Source: Bacteriovoracaceae bacterium UBA1511
Lineage (GTDB): Bacteria; Bdellovibrionota; Bacteriovoracia; Bacteriovoracales; Bacteriovoracaceae
Assembly: GCA_002323535.1 (NCBI GenBank)
Contig: DCQT01000101.1
Span: forward strand, 1-6,075
Direction of reading: 5' to 3'
DNA: 6,075 bases
Positions 1 through 6,075 of the stretch are shown here, in pieces. How positions within the stretch are numbered: the first letter of the stretch is position 1; each line of letters opens with the position of its first letter. The translations under genes and the position numbers were made by a program. Below the pieces are notes generated by a model. That model was given only the letters and a program-made list of their open reading frames with translations, was not told the origin of the DNA and made no database searches.

Positions 1-1668
1 ACACTTTCTTTCACCAGTTATGTTCTCAATAGAGTTTGCAACATTGTGAGTAGAAACACTTTCATAAGTAACATCGATTTTTAGAGAATTGTTCAGGTTT
101 AAAACACGCCTTTTAATAGACTCCGATTTTGGAGTGTCAACATCAATAGCCTCTAAAAATGTTTGATTTGGAGCTTCTACCAAATTGATTGTGTTTAGCT
201 TGCTCCCCTTAGTTATAGAAGAGGCTATTTCAACAAGCATCTCTGGAGAGCTTTCCTCTCCAAGCAAAGGAACTACAACCTGAGCATCTGTGTTGACAAC
301 CTCTTTTGATTCTTTTCTTTTTACTGAAGCTTCTTTTTTTGAGCTAGACCCCTTAAATAAAAATGAAAAAATTCCATAGTTTACAATCACGCCACTTCTG
401 TCAGTTTTACTGCCATATAATAAAAAGATAAAAAAGCCCAGAGCAAAAACCCCAAAAACCGAAAGCAACGGCATAATCCCCAAAAACGTTAACAATACAA
501 TTCCACTTAAGATTCCAAAAATTTGAACATAAGGGTAAAGAGGTGATCTAAATGATGGATTATACCATTGAGCGTTTGTTTCTCTTAATACAATAACAGA
601 GAGCTCGTTGAAAATAAACATAAGAACCTTAAAGGCGCTTGCGAGCTTTGCAATTTTTACTACATCAAGGTAAATTATAGCTAAAGCAATAAGTCCAGAT
701 GTTGTTAAAATAGCAGGAATAGGCGTCATAAACTTTGAACTTACAGAACCCAGAAAACCAGGCATTAGCCTGTCTTTACCCATAGCAAAAGGAAACCTAG
801 AGGAAGCTAAAACACCAGAATTTGCCATAGACAATAGGGTAATTACTCCAACAACACCAGCTATATAGCCAAAAGTGTTTCCTCCTATAGACTGAAATAA
901 AGTATGAATTGGTTTTATATCAGTAGACAAAACAGAAGCCTCAATATTGCCGACCAAAACAAGAGCAACAAAAACATAAACCGTTGTAATTAAAAACAAA
1001 GAAATAATCATAGTTTTTGGTAGATTTTTCTCTGGATTTTTAATTTCACCTGCTACCGCCGCTATTTTTGTTACACCGGCATAAGAAATATATAAAAAAG
1101 CCACGCCTGCAATAAAACCAGAACTTCCGTCTGAAAAAACAGGATCAAGCAATCTTGAATCAAATGAGTTTGCTCCAAGAAAGATGATGGCAATTAAAGA
1201 CACCACGCTTATTGAGACTATGACAAGCTGAGTTTTTTCAACTTTTTTAACCCCAAACACATTTAAAAGCAAAATAATTAATAATGCGATTAGGGCAATT
1301 CCTTTAGTTGAGCTTGCATCAACTTCAATCAATACATATAAATAAGCGCTTAAACCCACTAGTGAGAAAGCGCTTTTTAATAATAGCGACAGCCAAAGAC
1401 CAATTCCCGCAACAGTACCAAATAGGGGCCCAAAAGCTCTTTCAATGTAAACATATGTCCCGCCAGATTTTGGCATTGCTGTTGCTAGTTCAGATTTAGA
1501 GAGAACAGCAGGTAAAATACAAACAGAAGCCACTAAAAAAGCAAGCCAAACAGAGGAGCCTGTTATACCAACGGCCAACCCCGGCAAGACAAAAATCCCA
1601 CTAAGCATTCCGCCAATACTTACAGCAATTGCGCCTGGAAGCGATAACGTTCTTTGAAGCTTTTTCAC
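1..1668 (-). CDS. APC-family amino acid permease with C-terminal USP-like domain (3' end missing)
   Basis: Reading the minus strand from a GTG at 1668-1666 gives 556 codons without a stop to the left edge, so the C-terminus lies outside. Residues 1-420 are a polytopic inner-membrane transporter. TM1 carries GGMLSGIFVLPG (residues 19-30). The classic APC signature SELATAMPKSGGTYVYIERA is at 59-78. The TM6 region has FLYISYAGVTKIAAVAGEIK followed by NPEKNLP (191-217), and SRFPFAMGKDRLMP is at 290-303. These indicate amino acid/polyamine/organocation transport; the substrate cannot be told. A Lys/Ser-rich linker (about 441-456) leads to a cytoplasmic domain starting near residue 461 (QVVVPLL, then a helix and a THNVANSIENI segment), which fits a universal stress protein fold. 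GTG is chosen because an in-frame stop lies upstream at 1734-1732, with no ATG, GTG or TTG between, and the KKLQRTLSLPGAIA start fits the family. AAAGG sits only one base before the GTG, too close for a normal ribosome site. The gene is divergent from the hydrolase operon. Confidence 0.93.
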   Translation of the reverse strand, partial: MKKLQRTLSLPGAIAVSIGGMLSGIFVLPGLAVGITGSSVWLAFLVASVCILPAVLSKSELATAMPKSGGTYVYIERAFGPLFGTVAGIGLWLSLLLKSAFSLVGLSAYLYVLIEVDASSTKGIALIALLIILLLNVFGVKKVEKTQLVIVSISVVSLIAIIFLGANSFDSRLLDPVFSDGSSGFIAGVAFLYISYAGVTKIAAVAGEIKNPEKNLPKTMIISLFLITTVYVFVALVLVGNIEASVLSTDIKPIHTLFQSIGGNTFGYIAGVVGVITLLSMANSGVLASSRFPFAMGKDRLMPGFLGSVSSKFMTPIPAILTTSGLIALAIIYLDVVKIAKLASAFKVLMFIFNELSVIVLRETNAQWYNPSFRSPLYPYVQIFGILSGIVLLTFLGIMPLLSVFGVFALGFFIFLLYGSKTDRSGVIVNYGIFSFLFKGSSSKKEASVKRKESKEVVNTDAQVVVPLLGEESSPEMLVEIASSITKGSKLNTINLVEAPNQTFLEAIDVDTPKSESIKRRVLNLNNSLKIDVTYESVSTHNVANSIENITGERKC

Positions 1669-1752
1669 ACCTTTAAGATAAAAAATTAAAAAGCTCTGAA
1701 CCCAGATGGATAAATAAAAATTTATAAATTGTCAATCCTTAAAATTAAGCGC
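1669..1752. promoter_or_regulatory. Divergent promoter region between permease and hydrolase operon
   Basis: These 84 bp are the only intergenic space that can hold the promoters of both the leftward permease and the rightward hydrolase operon. They are very AT-rich. On the minus strand TTGACA (plus positions 1735-1730) is followed after about 16 bases by a TATTTATC-like element, a weak partial match to the Bacteroidota TTG / TAnnTTTG promoter. On the plus strand TATAAATTG (1723-1731) is another imperfect -7-like candidate with no convincing -33 partner. The exact transcription starts cannot be fixed by eye. The location is firm; the individual elements are not. Confidence 0.45.
1719..1730. 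repeat. 12-bp perfect palindrome in divergent promoter
   Basis: AATTTATAAATT reads the same on both strands and lies centrally in the divergent intergenic region, overlapping the weak promoter-like elements of both directions. It could be a dimeric repressor site controlling both genes. However, it is made only of A and T in an AT-rich spacer, where short palindromes are common by chance, and no second copy is visible near the neighbouring genes. Confidence 0.25.
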
Positions 1753-4722
1753 ATGAAAAAAATACTAGGTTTTTTAGCTGTAATTATGCACTTGGCATTT
1801 TATAGTCAGGATTATTTTCCAACAAACTCGAGCGTAAAAACATCAAATGCTCCTTTTCAAGCAATTGTTAATGCGACTGTTGTTTTATCACCAGGCAATT
1901 CAATTGAAAACGGAACAGTTTTATTTAGAAATGGAAAAATTATTGAGGTCGGGCAAAACGTCATTCTCCCAGAAAACACAGTTACTCACGACAAAAAAGG
2001 ACTTTATGTTTATCCTTCTTTTATTGATGTAACAACTTCTTTTGGAGTCAAAGCTCCATCAAGACTTCCCTCGTCAGGAAGAAGCGCATCATACGAGGCT
2101 TCTAGACAAGGATATTATTGGAATGACCATATTCTTTCAGACTTTAATGCAACATCAGTATTTAGTTATGATAATAAAACAGCAAAAGCACTTAGAGCAC
2201 ACGGATTTGGAGTTGTAAATACTCACAGAAAAGATGGTGTACACAGAGGAACAAGCGCAGTTGTTGCTCTAGACGATCAATCAAGCAATTCGTTTAGGAT
2301 ACTTAATTCAAACGCAGCAGAACAACTTTCTTTTTCAAAAAGTATTCAGTATAGACAGTCTTATCCTAGTTCTGTTATGGGTGCGATGGCGCTAATAAGA
2401 CAGTTTTATTATGACCTAGATTGGTATAAAAATGGAGGAAGTGATTCTAAAGATCTTGCAATTGAAGCTGCGATTAAAAATCATTCTCTCCCAAAAATAT
2501 TTTATGCTGGCAATAAGCTTAATGTGATGAGAGCTGTGAAAATTTCTAAAGAACTTGGCCTTAATTCCTCAGTGGTTTCAACAGGGCTTGAGTTTGAAAA
2601 CATAGCCGAGCTAGTTCAACACAGCCCTACGTTGATTGTACCGGTTAATTTTCCAAAAGCATACGATTTAACTGACTTAAACATTGTCGAAAAACTTACA
2701 CTTCAACAACTAAGAAGATGGAATCAAGCACCATCTAATTTATCGGTTCTTGAAAAAAACAATATTTCTTTTGCGATTACTCCACAAGGAACAAAAAATG
2801 CCAAAGAGTTTATGTCCAATATTCAAAAAGCAATAAGCTATGGTTTGAGCGAAAATAAAGCTCTCGAAGCTTTAACAATAGAGCCAGCAAAAATTTTGAA
2901 CATGCAGGGCAAAGTCGGAGAAATTAAAAAAGGAGCTTATGCAAACTTTTTAATAAGCTCTGGACCCCTTTTCGACAGCAATACAATAATTTTTGAAAAC
3001 TGGACGCTTGGAAATTCAAATATTGTAAGCACTGGGCTCCAAGCTTCAATAGATGGCGATTACGCATTTAGCCATGATGATTCTGAATATCTTTTATCAA
3101 TTAAGAACAGTCAAACAAAAGTTAGCTCAACAGTAACGAAAGACTCTGTCAGTTTAAAAACAAAAACATCCCTTAGCAATGGATGGTTAAACATCTCAGT
3201 TGTAGATAAAAAAGAAGAAGCTTTTGCATTTATTAACGCAGACACAAAAGATAAATCGCTCAACAACATTTTATTTAAGGACTTTGACGGAAATAACAAT
3301 CAAATCGTTTTATCTAAAAAAGAATCAAAATCTAAAAAGAAGAAAAACGTAAAAAACCCCTACGAGCCAGTGAGTGTGACTTTCCCCAATAAAGCATATG
3401 GTTTTAAAACTAAACCAGCACAAAAAACAACACTCTTTAAAAATGCTACTGTATGGACAGGAGAAGACGCTGGAATTTTAAAGAATACAGACGTTTTGGT
3501 TGTTGATGGAAAAATACAATCTATTGGAAAAGATTTGGAGCAAGAAGGTGCTTTAATAATTGATGCTACAGGCAAACATCTAACTGCAGGAATAGTTGAT
3601 GAACACTCGCATATCGCAGCATCTAGTATAAATGAAGGAGGACATAACTCTTCAGCAGAGGTGTCAATTCAAGATGTTGTAGATGCAGAAGACATTGATA
3701 TATACAGAAACCTGAGCGGAGGAGTTACAACAATTCAAATTCTACACGGCTCAGCTAACCCGATTGGCGGACAATCAGCAATCATTAAGCTGAAATGGGG
3801 AGAAAAAAACCTTCTTTTTGAAGATGCACCAGGCTTTATCAAATTTGCGCTAGGTGAAAATGTAAAACAATCAAATTGGGGAAGCTACACTAGATTTCCT
3901 CAAACAAGAATGGGTGTTGAGCAAGTTTTTGTTGACTATTTCCAAAGAGCTAAAGAATATGATTCAAAATGGAAAGAGTACAATAGCCTCCCAAGAAGAG
4001 AAAGATCTAGAATAAATCCGCCAAGATATGATGTTGAAATGAAAGTATTAGCTGAAATACTAAATAAAGAAAGGTTTATTTCGTGTCACTCTTATGTTCA
4101 AAGTGAGATTAACATGTTAATGGAAGTTGCTGAAAAATTTAACTTTACAGTAAGAATCTTTACTCATATCCTAGAGGGCTACAAAGTTGCTACAAAAATG
4201 AAAAACCATGGAGCTGGCGGATCAACCTTTTCAGATTGGTGGGCATATAAATACGAGGTTAATGATGCTATTCCTCATAATGGACCAATTATGACAAAAG
4301 CAGGAGTAACTGTTGCTTATAACTCAGATGATGCAGAGATGTCTAGAAGATTAAATCAAGAAGCAGCAAAAGCAGTAAAATATAGCGGAATTTCTGAAGA
4401 AGAAGCATGGAAATATATTACTATAAACCCTGCCAAACTCTTGATGATTGATGATAAGGTTGGAAGCATTAAAGAAGGAAAGCACGCTGACCTAACCCTT
4501 TGGAACAACAACCCTTTGTCTGTTTATGCAGTTGCTGAAAAAACAATGATTGAAGGTGTTATATATTATGATATAAATGAAAAACAAAACTTAATTAAAG
4601 AAAATAAAGACGAAAAAAACATGCTACTATCTATGATGATAGAAGCGAAAGACAGAGGGGAAGAAACAGTGGCGCCAACTGTTACAGAAAAAAGAATATT
4701 AACTTGTGAATCACTTGACTAA
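1753..4722 (+). CDS. Exported double-module amidohydrolase (imidazolonepropionase-related), N-module degenerate
   Basis: This encodes 989 residues from ATG 1753. That start gives a compact signal peptide, MKKILGFLAVIMHLAFYS before QDY; an in-frame TTG at 1729 would add eight residues before it and is less likely. No lipobox is seen. Two amidohydrolase modules follow. Module A (about 37-410) has the usual small beta domain and the terminal GKVGEIKKGAYANFLI motif, but its HxH position reads T94-S-S96 region (FIDVTTSFG), and the later His and Asp positions are also replaced (about Y251, N299, T343). A beta-rich and Lys-rich stretch (411-558) leads to module B (about 559-940). Module B keeps H618-S-H620, the GGVTTIQILHGSANPIGGQS segment with H665, H779 (CHSY), H805 (THILEGYK) and D859 (NSDDAE), an intact mononuclear or binuclear metal site. 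The reaction is probably metal-dependent hydrolysis of an amide, peptide or cyclic amide outside the cytoplasm; the substrate is unknown. About twice the length of a single-module amidohydrolase, and cotranscribed with the next gene. Confidence 0.9.
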   Translation: MKKILGFLAVIMHLAFYSQDYFPTNSSVKTSNAPFQAIVNATVVLSPGNSIENGTVLFRNGKIIEVGQNVILPENTVTHDKKGLYVYPSFIDVTTSFGVKAPSRLPSSGRSASYEASRQGYYWNDHILSDFNATSVFSYDNKTAKALRAHGFGVVNTHRKDGVHRGTSAVVALDDQSSNSFRILNSNAAEQLSFSKSIQYRQSYPSSVMGAMALIRQFYYDLDWYKNGGSDSKDLAIEAAIKNHSLPKIFYAGNKLNVMRAVKISKELGLNSSVVSTGLEFENIAELVQHSPTLIVPVNFPKAYDLTDLNIVEKLTLQQLRRWNQAPSNLSVLEKNNISFAITPQGTKNAKEFMSNIQKAISYGLSENKALEALTIEPAKILNMQGKVGEIKKGAYANFLISSGPLFDSNTIIFENWTLGNSNIVSTGLQASIDGDYAFSHDDSEYLLSIKNSQTKVSSTVTKDSVSLKTKTSLSNGWLNISVVDKKEEAFAFINADTKDKSLNNILFKDFDGNNNQIVLSKKESKSKKKKNVKNPYEPVSVTFPNKAYGFKTKPAQKTTLFKNATVWTGEDAGILKNTDVLVVDGKIQSIGKDLEQEGALIIDATGKHLTAGIVDEHSHIAASSINEGGHNSSAEVSIQDVVDAEDIDIYRNLSGGVTTIQILHGSANPIGGQSAIIKLKWGEKNLLFEDAPGFIKFALGENVKQSNWGSYTRFPQTRMGVEQVFVDYFQRAKEYDSKWKEYNSLPRRERSRINPPRYDVEMKVLAEILNKERFISCHSYVQSEINMLMEVAEKFNFTVRIFTHILEGYKVATKMKNHGAGGSTFSDWWAYKYEVNDAIPHNGPIMTKAGVTVAYNSDDAEMSRRLNQEAAKAVKYSGISEEEAWKYITINPAKLLMIDDKVGSIKEGKHADLTLWNNNPLSVYAVAEKTMIEGVIYYDINEKQNLIKENKDEKNMLLSMMIEAKDRGEETVAPTVTEKRILTCESLD
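1861..2982 (+). other. Degenerate amidohydrolase module A within the large hydrolase
   Basis: Residues about 37-410 of the large protein have the amidohydrolase architecture: an N-terminal beta strand pair (AIVNATVVLSPG, then NGKIIEVG), the YPSFIDVTTSFG strand where PGxIDxHxH is expected, and the terminal ALTIEPAKILNMQGKVGE then KKGAYANF block. None of the five usual metal ligands is seen at the expected places. The middle part (LPKIFYAGNKLNVMRAVKIS, then IVPVNFPKAYD) aligns by eye with the corresponding parts of the downstream protein (QTLYLHLNNKRQIQDASSFF, then VVAAHPHRLPSSED), so the two are related copies. A structural, substrate-binding or dimerisation role is inferred. Confidence 0.75.
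3427..4572 (+). other. Catalytically complete amidohydrolase module B within the large hydrolase
   Basis: Residues about 559-940. It begins with the beta element TTLFKNATVWTGEDAG and VVDGKIQSIG, then AGIVDEHSHIA holding H618 and H620. H779, H805 and D859 complete the His-His-His-His-Asp set expected of the superfamily; K679 and K681 in AIIKLKWG lie where family members often have a conserved basic residue, but a carbamylated-lysine role is not shown. The module closes with AWKYITINPAKLLMIDDKVG and SIKEGKHADLTLWNNNP, the standard end of COG1228-type amidohydrolases. Ligand assignment is by motif, not by a computed alignment. Confidence 0.8.
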
Positions 4723-4726
4723 AATG
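4720..4726 (+). promoter_or_regulatory. One-base stop/start junction between the two hydrolase genes
   Basis: The sequence TAAAATG contains the TAA stop of the large hydrolase (4720-4722) and the ATG of the next gene (4724-4726) with a single A between. No Shine-Dalgarno sequence is visible upstream (AACTTGTGAATCACTTGAC). Ribosomes ending the first gene could restart directly, so the two proteins are probably made in coupled amounts from one message. An alternative GTG at 4706 would make the genes overlap by 17 bp. Confidence 0.7.
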
Positions 4727-6016
4727 AAAAAAATAACCTATATAATAATCGTTTTTTGTGTATTTGTTTCTAATGCACAAAATCAAATACCTGGAGAAAA
4801 ACAAAATGAAAGCACTTTGTTTCAAAATGCTAAGATAGTTACAGTTACAGGTGAAATAATTGAAAAAGGGCATCTTGGTATTTCACAAGGAATCATTGAT
4901 TATATTGGAACAAGCGCTCCTGAAAAACAATACATCAATAAAATCAATTTAAATGGCAAACACATTTATCCTGGTTTTATTGCTCTAAACTCAACTCTTG
5001 GTCTGGTTGAGGTAGATGCTGTTAGAGCTAGTGATGATGAAAGTGAAATAGGAATATTTAACCCAAACATTAGATCAATTATTGCCTATAATGCTGAGTC
5101 TAAAATTGTTGAAACTATGAGGATGAACGGAGTGCTTTTAGCACAAGTCACACCTCGCGGAGGAGTTGTTTCTGGAAGTTCTTCTGTTGTACAATTGGAC
5201 GCATGGAATTGGGAAGACGCAGCAATAAAAACCGACGAGGGAATCCATGTAAATTGGCCTTCAGCATACTCTAGAGGAAGCAGATGGACACCTGGCCCCA
5301 GAACCTTAAGCCCATCAACAACATATCTTTCAAATGTTGAAAGAATTAAATCAGTGTTTCATAATGCTAAAAATTATTTGAATGATACAAATAAGGAAGA
5401 TTTAAGATTGAGATCAATGCAAGGCCTATTTAATGGAAGCCAAACACTATATCTTCACTTAAATAATAAGCGCCAAATTCAAGACGCATCATCGTTTTTT
5501 AAGTCCTTGGGCATAGAAAAAGTTGTTTTGGTTGGTGCTAGAGAAGCACATCTAATTCCAGAATTTTTGAAAGAACATAATATTTTAGTCGTTGCAGCTC
5601 ATCCACACAGACTTCCTTCTAGCGAAGACGCTGATGTCAAGGAAGCATTTAATTTAGGAAAAAAATTAGATGAAGCTGGAGTGGTTTTTGGAATTGACGT
5701 TAGAGGTCAAATGGAGAGGATGAACACTAGAAATCTACCTTTTTATGCAGGAAGTTTTGTTGGTCATGGCCTTAGCTATAATACTGCAGTAAAATCATTA
5801 ACGATTAATGCAGCAATGATTTTAGGAATAGATGACAAGTACGGCTCATTAGAGGTTGGAAAAAGCGCAACATTTTTTGTAAGTGAAGGCGATGCGCTAG
5901 ACATGAGAACTAATATTGTTCATTCCGCTTACATTGATGGGCGAGAGTTGGAGTTGGTTACACATCAAACAAAACTTAGGGATAAATATTTAGAAAAAGT
6001 AGAAAGAAATAACTAG
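4724..6016 (+). CDS. Exported amidohydrolase-like protein lacking the HxH motif
   Basis: This encodes 430 residues from ATG 4724, about the size of one amidohydrolase module. The ATG is preferred to the upstream in-frame GTG at 4706 because it starts a clean signal peptide, MKKITYIIIVFCVFVSNA before QNQ; the Cys inside it does not form a lipobox. The amidohydrolase plan is clear: beta domain (TLFQNAKIVTVTGEII), the YPGFIALNSTLGLVEVDAVR strand, a GGVVSGSSSVVQLD loop, and the terminal SLTINAAMILGIDDKYGSLE and VGKSATFFV block. The HxH motif is replaced by N89-S-T91, while H245 (LYLHLNNK), H293/H295 (AAHPHRLP) and D325 (FGIDVRGQ) may correspond to the remaining ligands. It is therefore either a pseudoenzyme partner of the upstream hydrolase or an enzyme with an altered metal centre. 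Middle segments resemble module A of the upstream protein. It ends in TAG overlapping the lepA stop. Confidence 0.88.
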   Translation: MKKITYIIIVFCVFVSNAQNQIPGEKQNESTLFQNAKIVTVTGEIIEKGHLGISQGIIDYIGTSAPEKQYINKINLNGKHIYPGFIALNSTLGLVEVDAVRASDDESEIGIFNPNIRSIIAYNAESKIVETMRMNGVLLAQVTPRGGVVSGSSSVVQLDAWNWEDAAIKTDEGIHVNWPSAYSRGSRWTPGPRTLSPSTTYLSNVERIKSVFHNAKNYLNDTNKEDLRLRSMQGLFNGSQTLYLHLNNKRQIQDASSFFKSLGIEKVVLVGAREAHLIPEFLKEHNILVVAAHPHRLPSSEDADVKEAFNLGKKLDEAGVVFGIDVRGQMERMNTRNLPFYAGSFVGHGLSYNTAVKSLTINAAMILGIDDKYGSLEVGKSATFFVSEGDALDMRTNIVHSAYIDGRELELVTHQTKLRDKYLEKVERNN

Positions 6017-6075
6017 TCGTTTAGTTTTAAAACAGCCATGAACGCTTGTTGAGGAATCTCTACATTTCCAATCTG
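6013..6075 (-). CDS. lepA: Elongation factor 4 (LepA), C-terminal end only
   Basis: The minus strand from the right edge reads QIGNVEIPQQAFMAVLKLND and then TAG (6015-6013). This is the highly recognisable C-terminal tail of LepA/EF4, whose family members end in a QxGNVExPQEAFLAxL pattern. Here the usual Glu after PQ is Gln. LepA is a cytoplasmic translational GTPase, related to EF-G, that binds ribosomes and affects elongation and initiation. Only 20 codons lie in the window, so the GTPase domains cannot be inspected. The gene converges on the hydrolase operon and overlaps its last codon. Confidence 0.88.
   Translation of the reverse strand, partial: QIGNVEIPQQAFMAVLKLND

Noticed and set aside
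1308..1499. Plus-strand 63-codon open frame
   Set aside because: It lies antisense to the conserved TM2-TM4 part of the permease, has no recognisable domain and is best explained as a shadow.
1729..1752. TTG start eight codons upstream for the large hydrolase
   Set aside because: It would put a charged leader before a normal signal peptide and overlap the promoter palindrome; ATG 1753 fits better.
1847..2032. Second plus-strand frame inside the large hydrolase
   Set aside because: It overlaps the beta domain of module A, which matches the family in the other frame.
3111..3575. Two minus-strand open frames (3111-3299 and 3360-3575)
   Set aside because: Both are antisense to the linker and start of module B of the large hydrolase, with no independent coding signal.
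1753..4722. Large hydrolase as an assembly artefact joining two genes
   Set aside because: The frame is open throughout with only one signal peptide, a proper linker and consistent composition, so a genuine two-module protein is more likely.
4682..4873. Minus-strand 63-codon open frame across the operon junction
   Set aside because: It is antisense to the end of one hydrolase gene and the signal peptide of the next; its hydrophobic look comes from the complement of AT-rich codons.
1753..6016. HutI (imidazolonepropionase) of histidine degradation
   Set aside because: The similarity is at superfamily level. Both proteins are exported, no hutU, hutH or hutG neighbours are seen, and two of three modules lack metal ligands.

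Overview
The window looks like chromosomal DNA of a marine-type member of the Bacteroidota, most likely Flavobacteriia. It is AT-rich, genes start without clear Shine-Dalgarno sequences, and signal peptides end in the flavobacterial style (…SNA|QNQ, …FYS|QDY). Taxonomy is inferred from style, not from a marker gene. Coding density is near total; the only real intergenic space is 84 bp.

Layout: (1) positions 1-1668, minus strand: the first 556 residues of an APC-superfamily amino acid permease whose C-terminus continues into a universal-stress-protein-like cytoplasmic domain and runs off the left edge. (2) 1669-1752: short AT-rich divergent promoter region. (3) 1753-4722, plus strand: a large exported protein with two tandem amidohydrolase modules of the imidazolonepropionase-related type (COG1228-like). 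The N-terminal module has lost its metal ligands and the C-terminal module keeps them. (4) 4724-6016, plus strand, one base after the previous stop: a second exported amidohydrolase-like protein, with one module that resembles the degenerate N-terminal half of its neighbour and also lacks the HxH motif. (5) 6013-6075, minus strand: the last 20 codons of lepA (elongation factor 4), convergent, with its stop codon interlocked with that of the preceding gene in a shared CTAG.

The two hydrolase genes form an obvious two-gene operon whose products are exported, probably to the periplasm. Between them they carry three amidohydrolase modules, of which only one appears catalytically complete. A plausible reading is a hydrolase with two non-catalytic companion modules, acting on a peptide or amide substrate whose product could be taken up by the divergently encoded permease. 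The substrate link is inference from position only. I saw no RNA genes, mobile elements, CRISPR arrays or clear terminators. Nothing here demonstrates a wholly new system; the most interesting point is the one-active, two-degenerate module arrangement.
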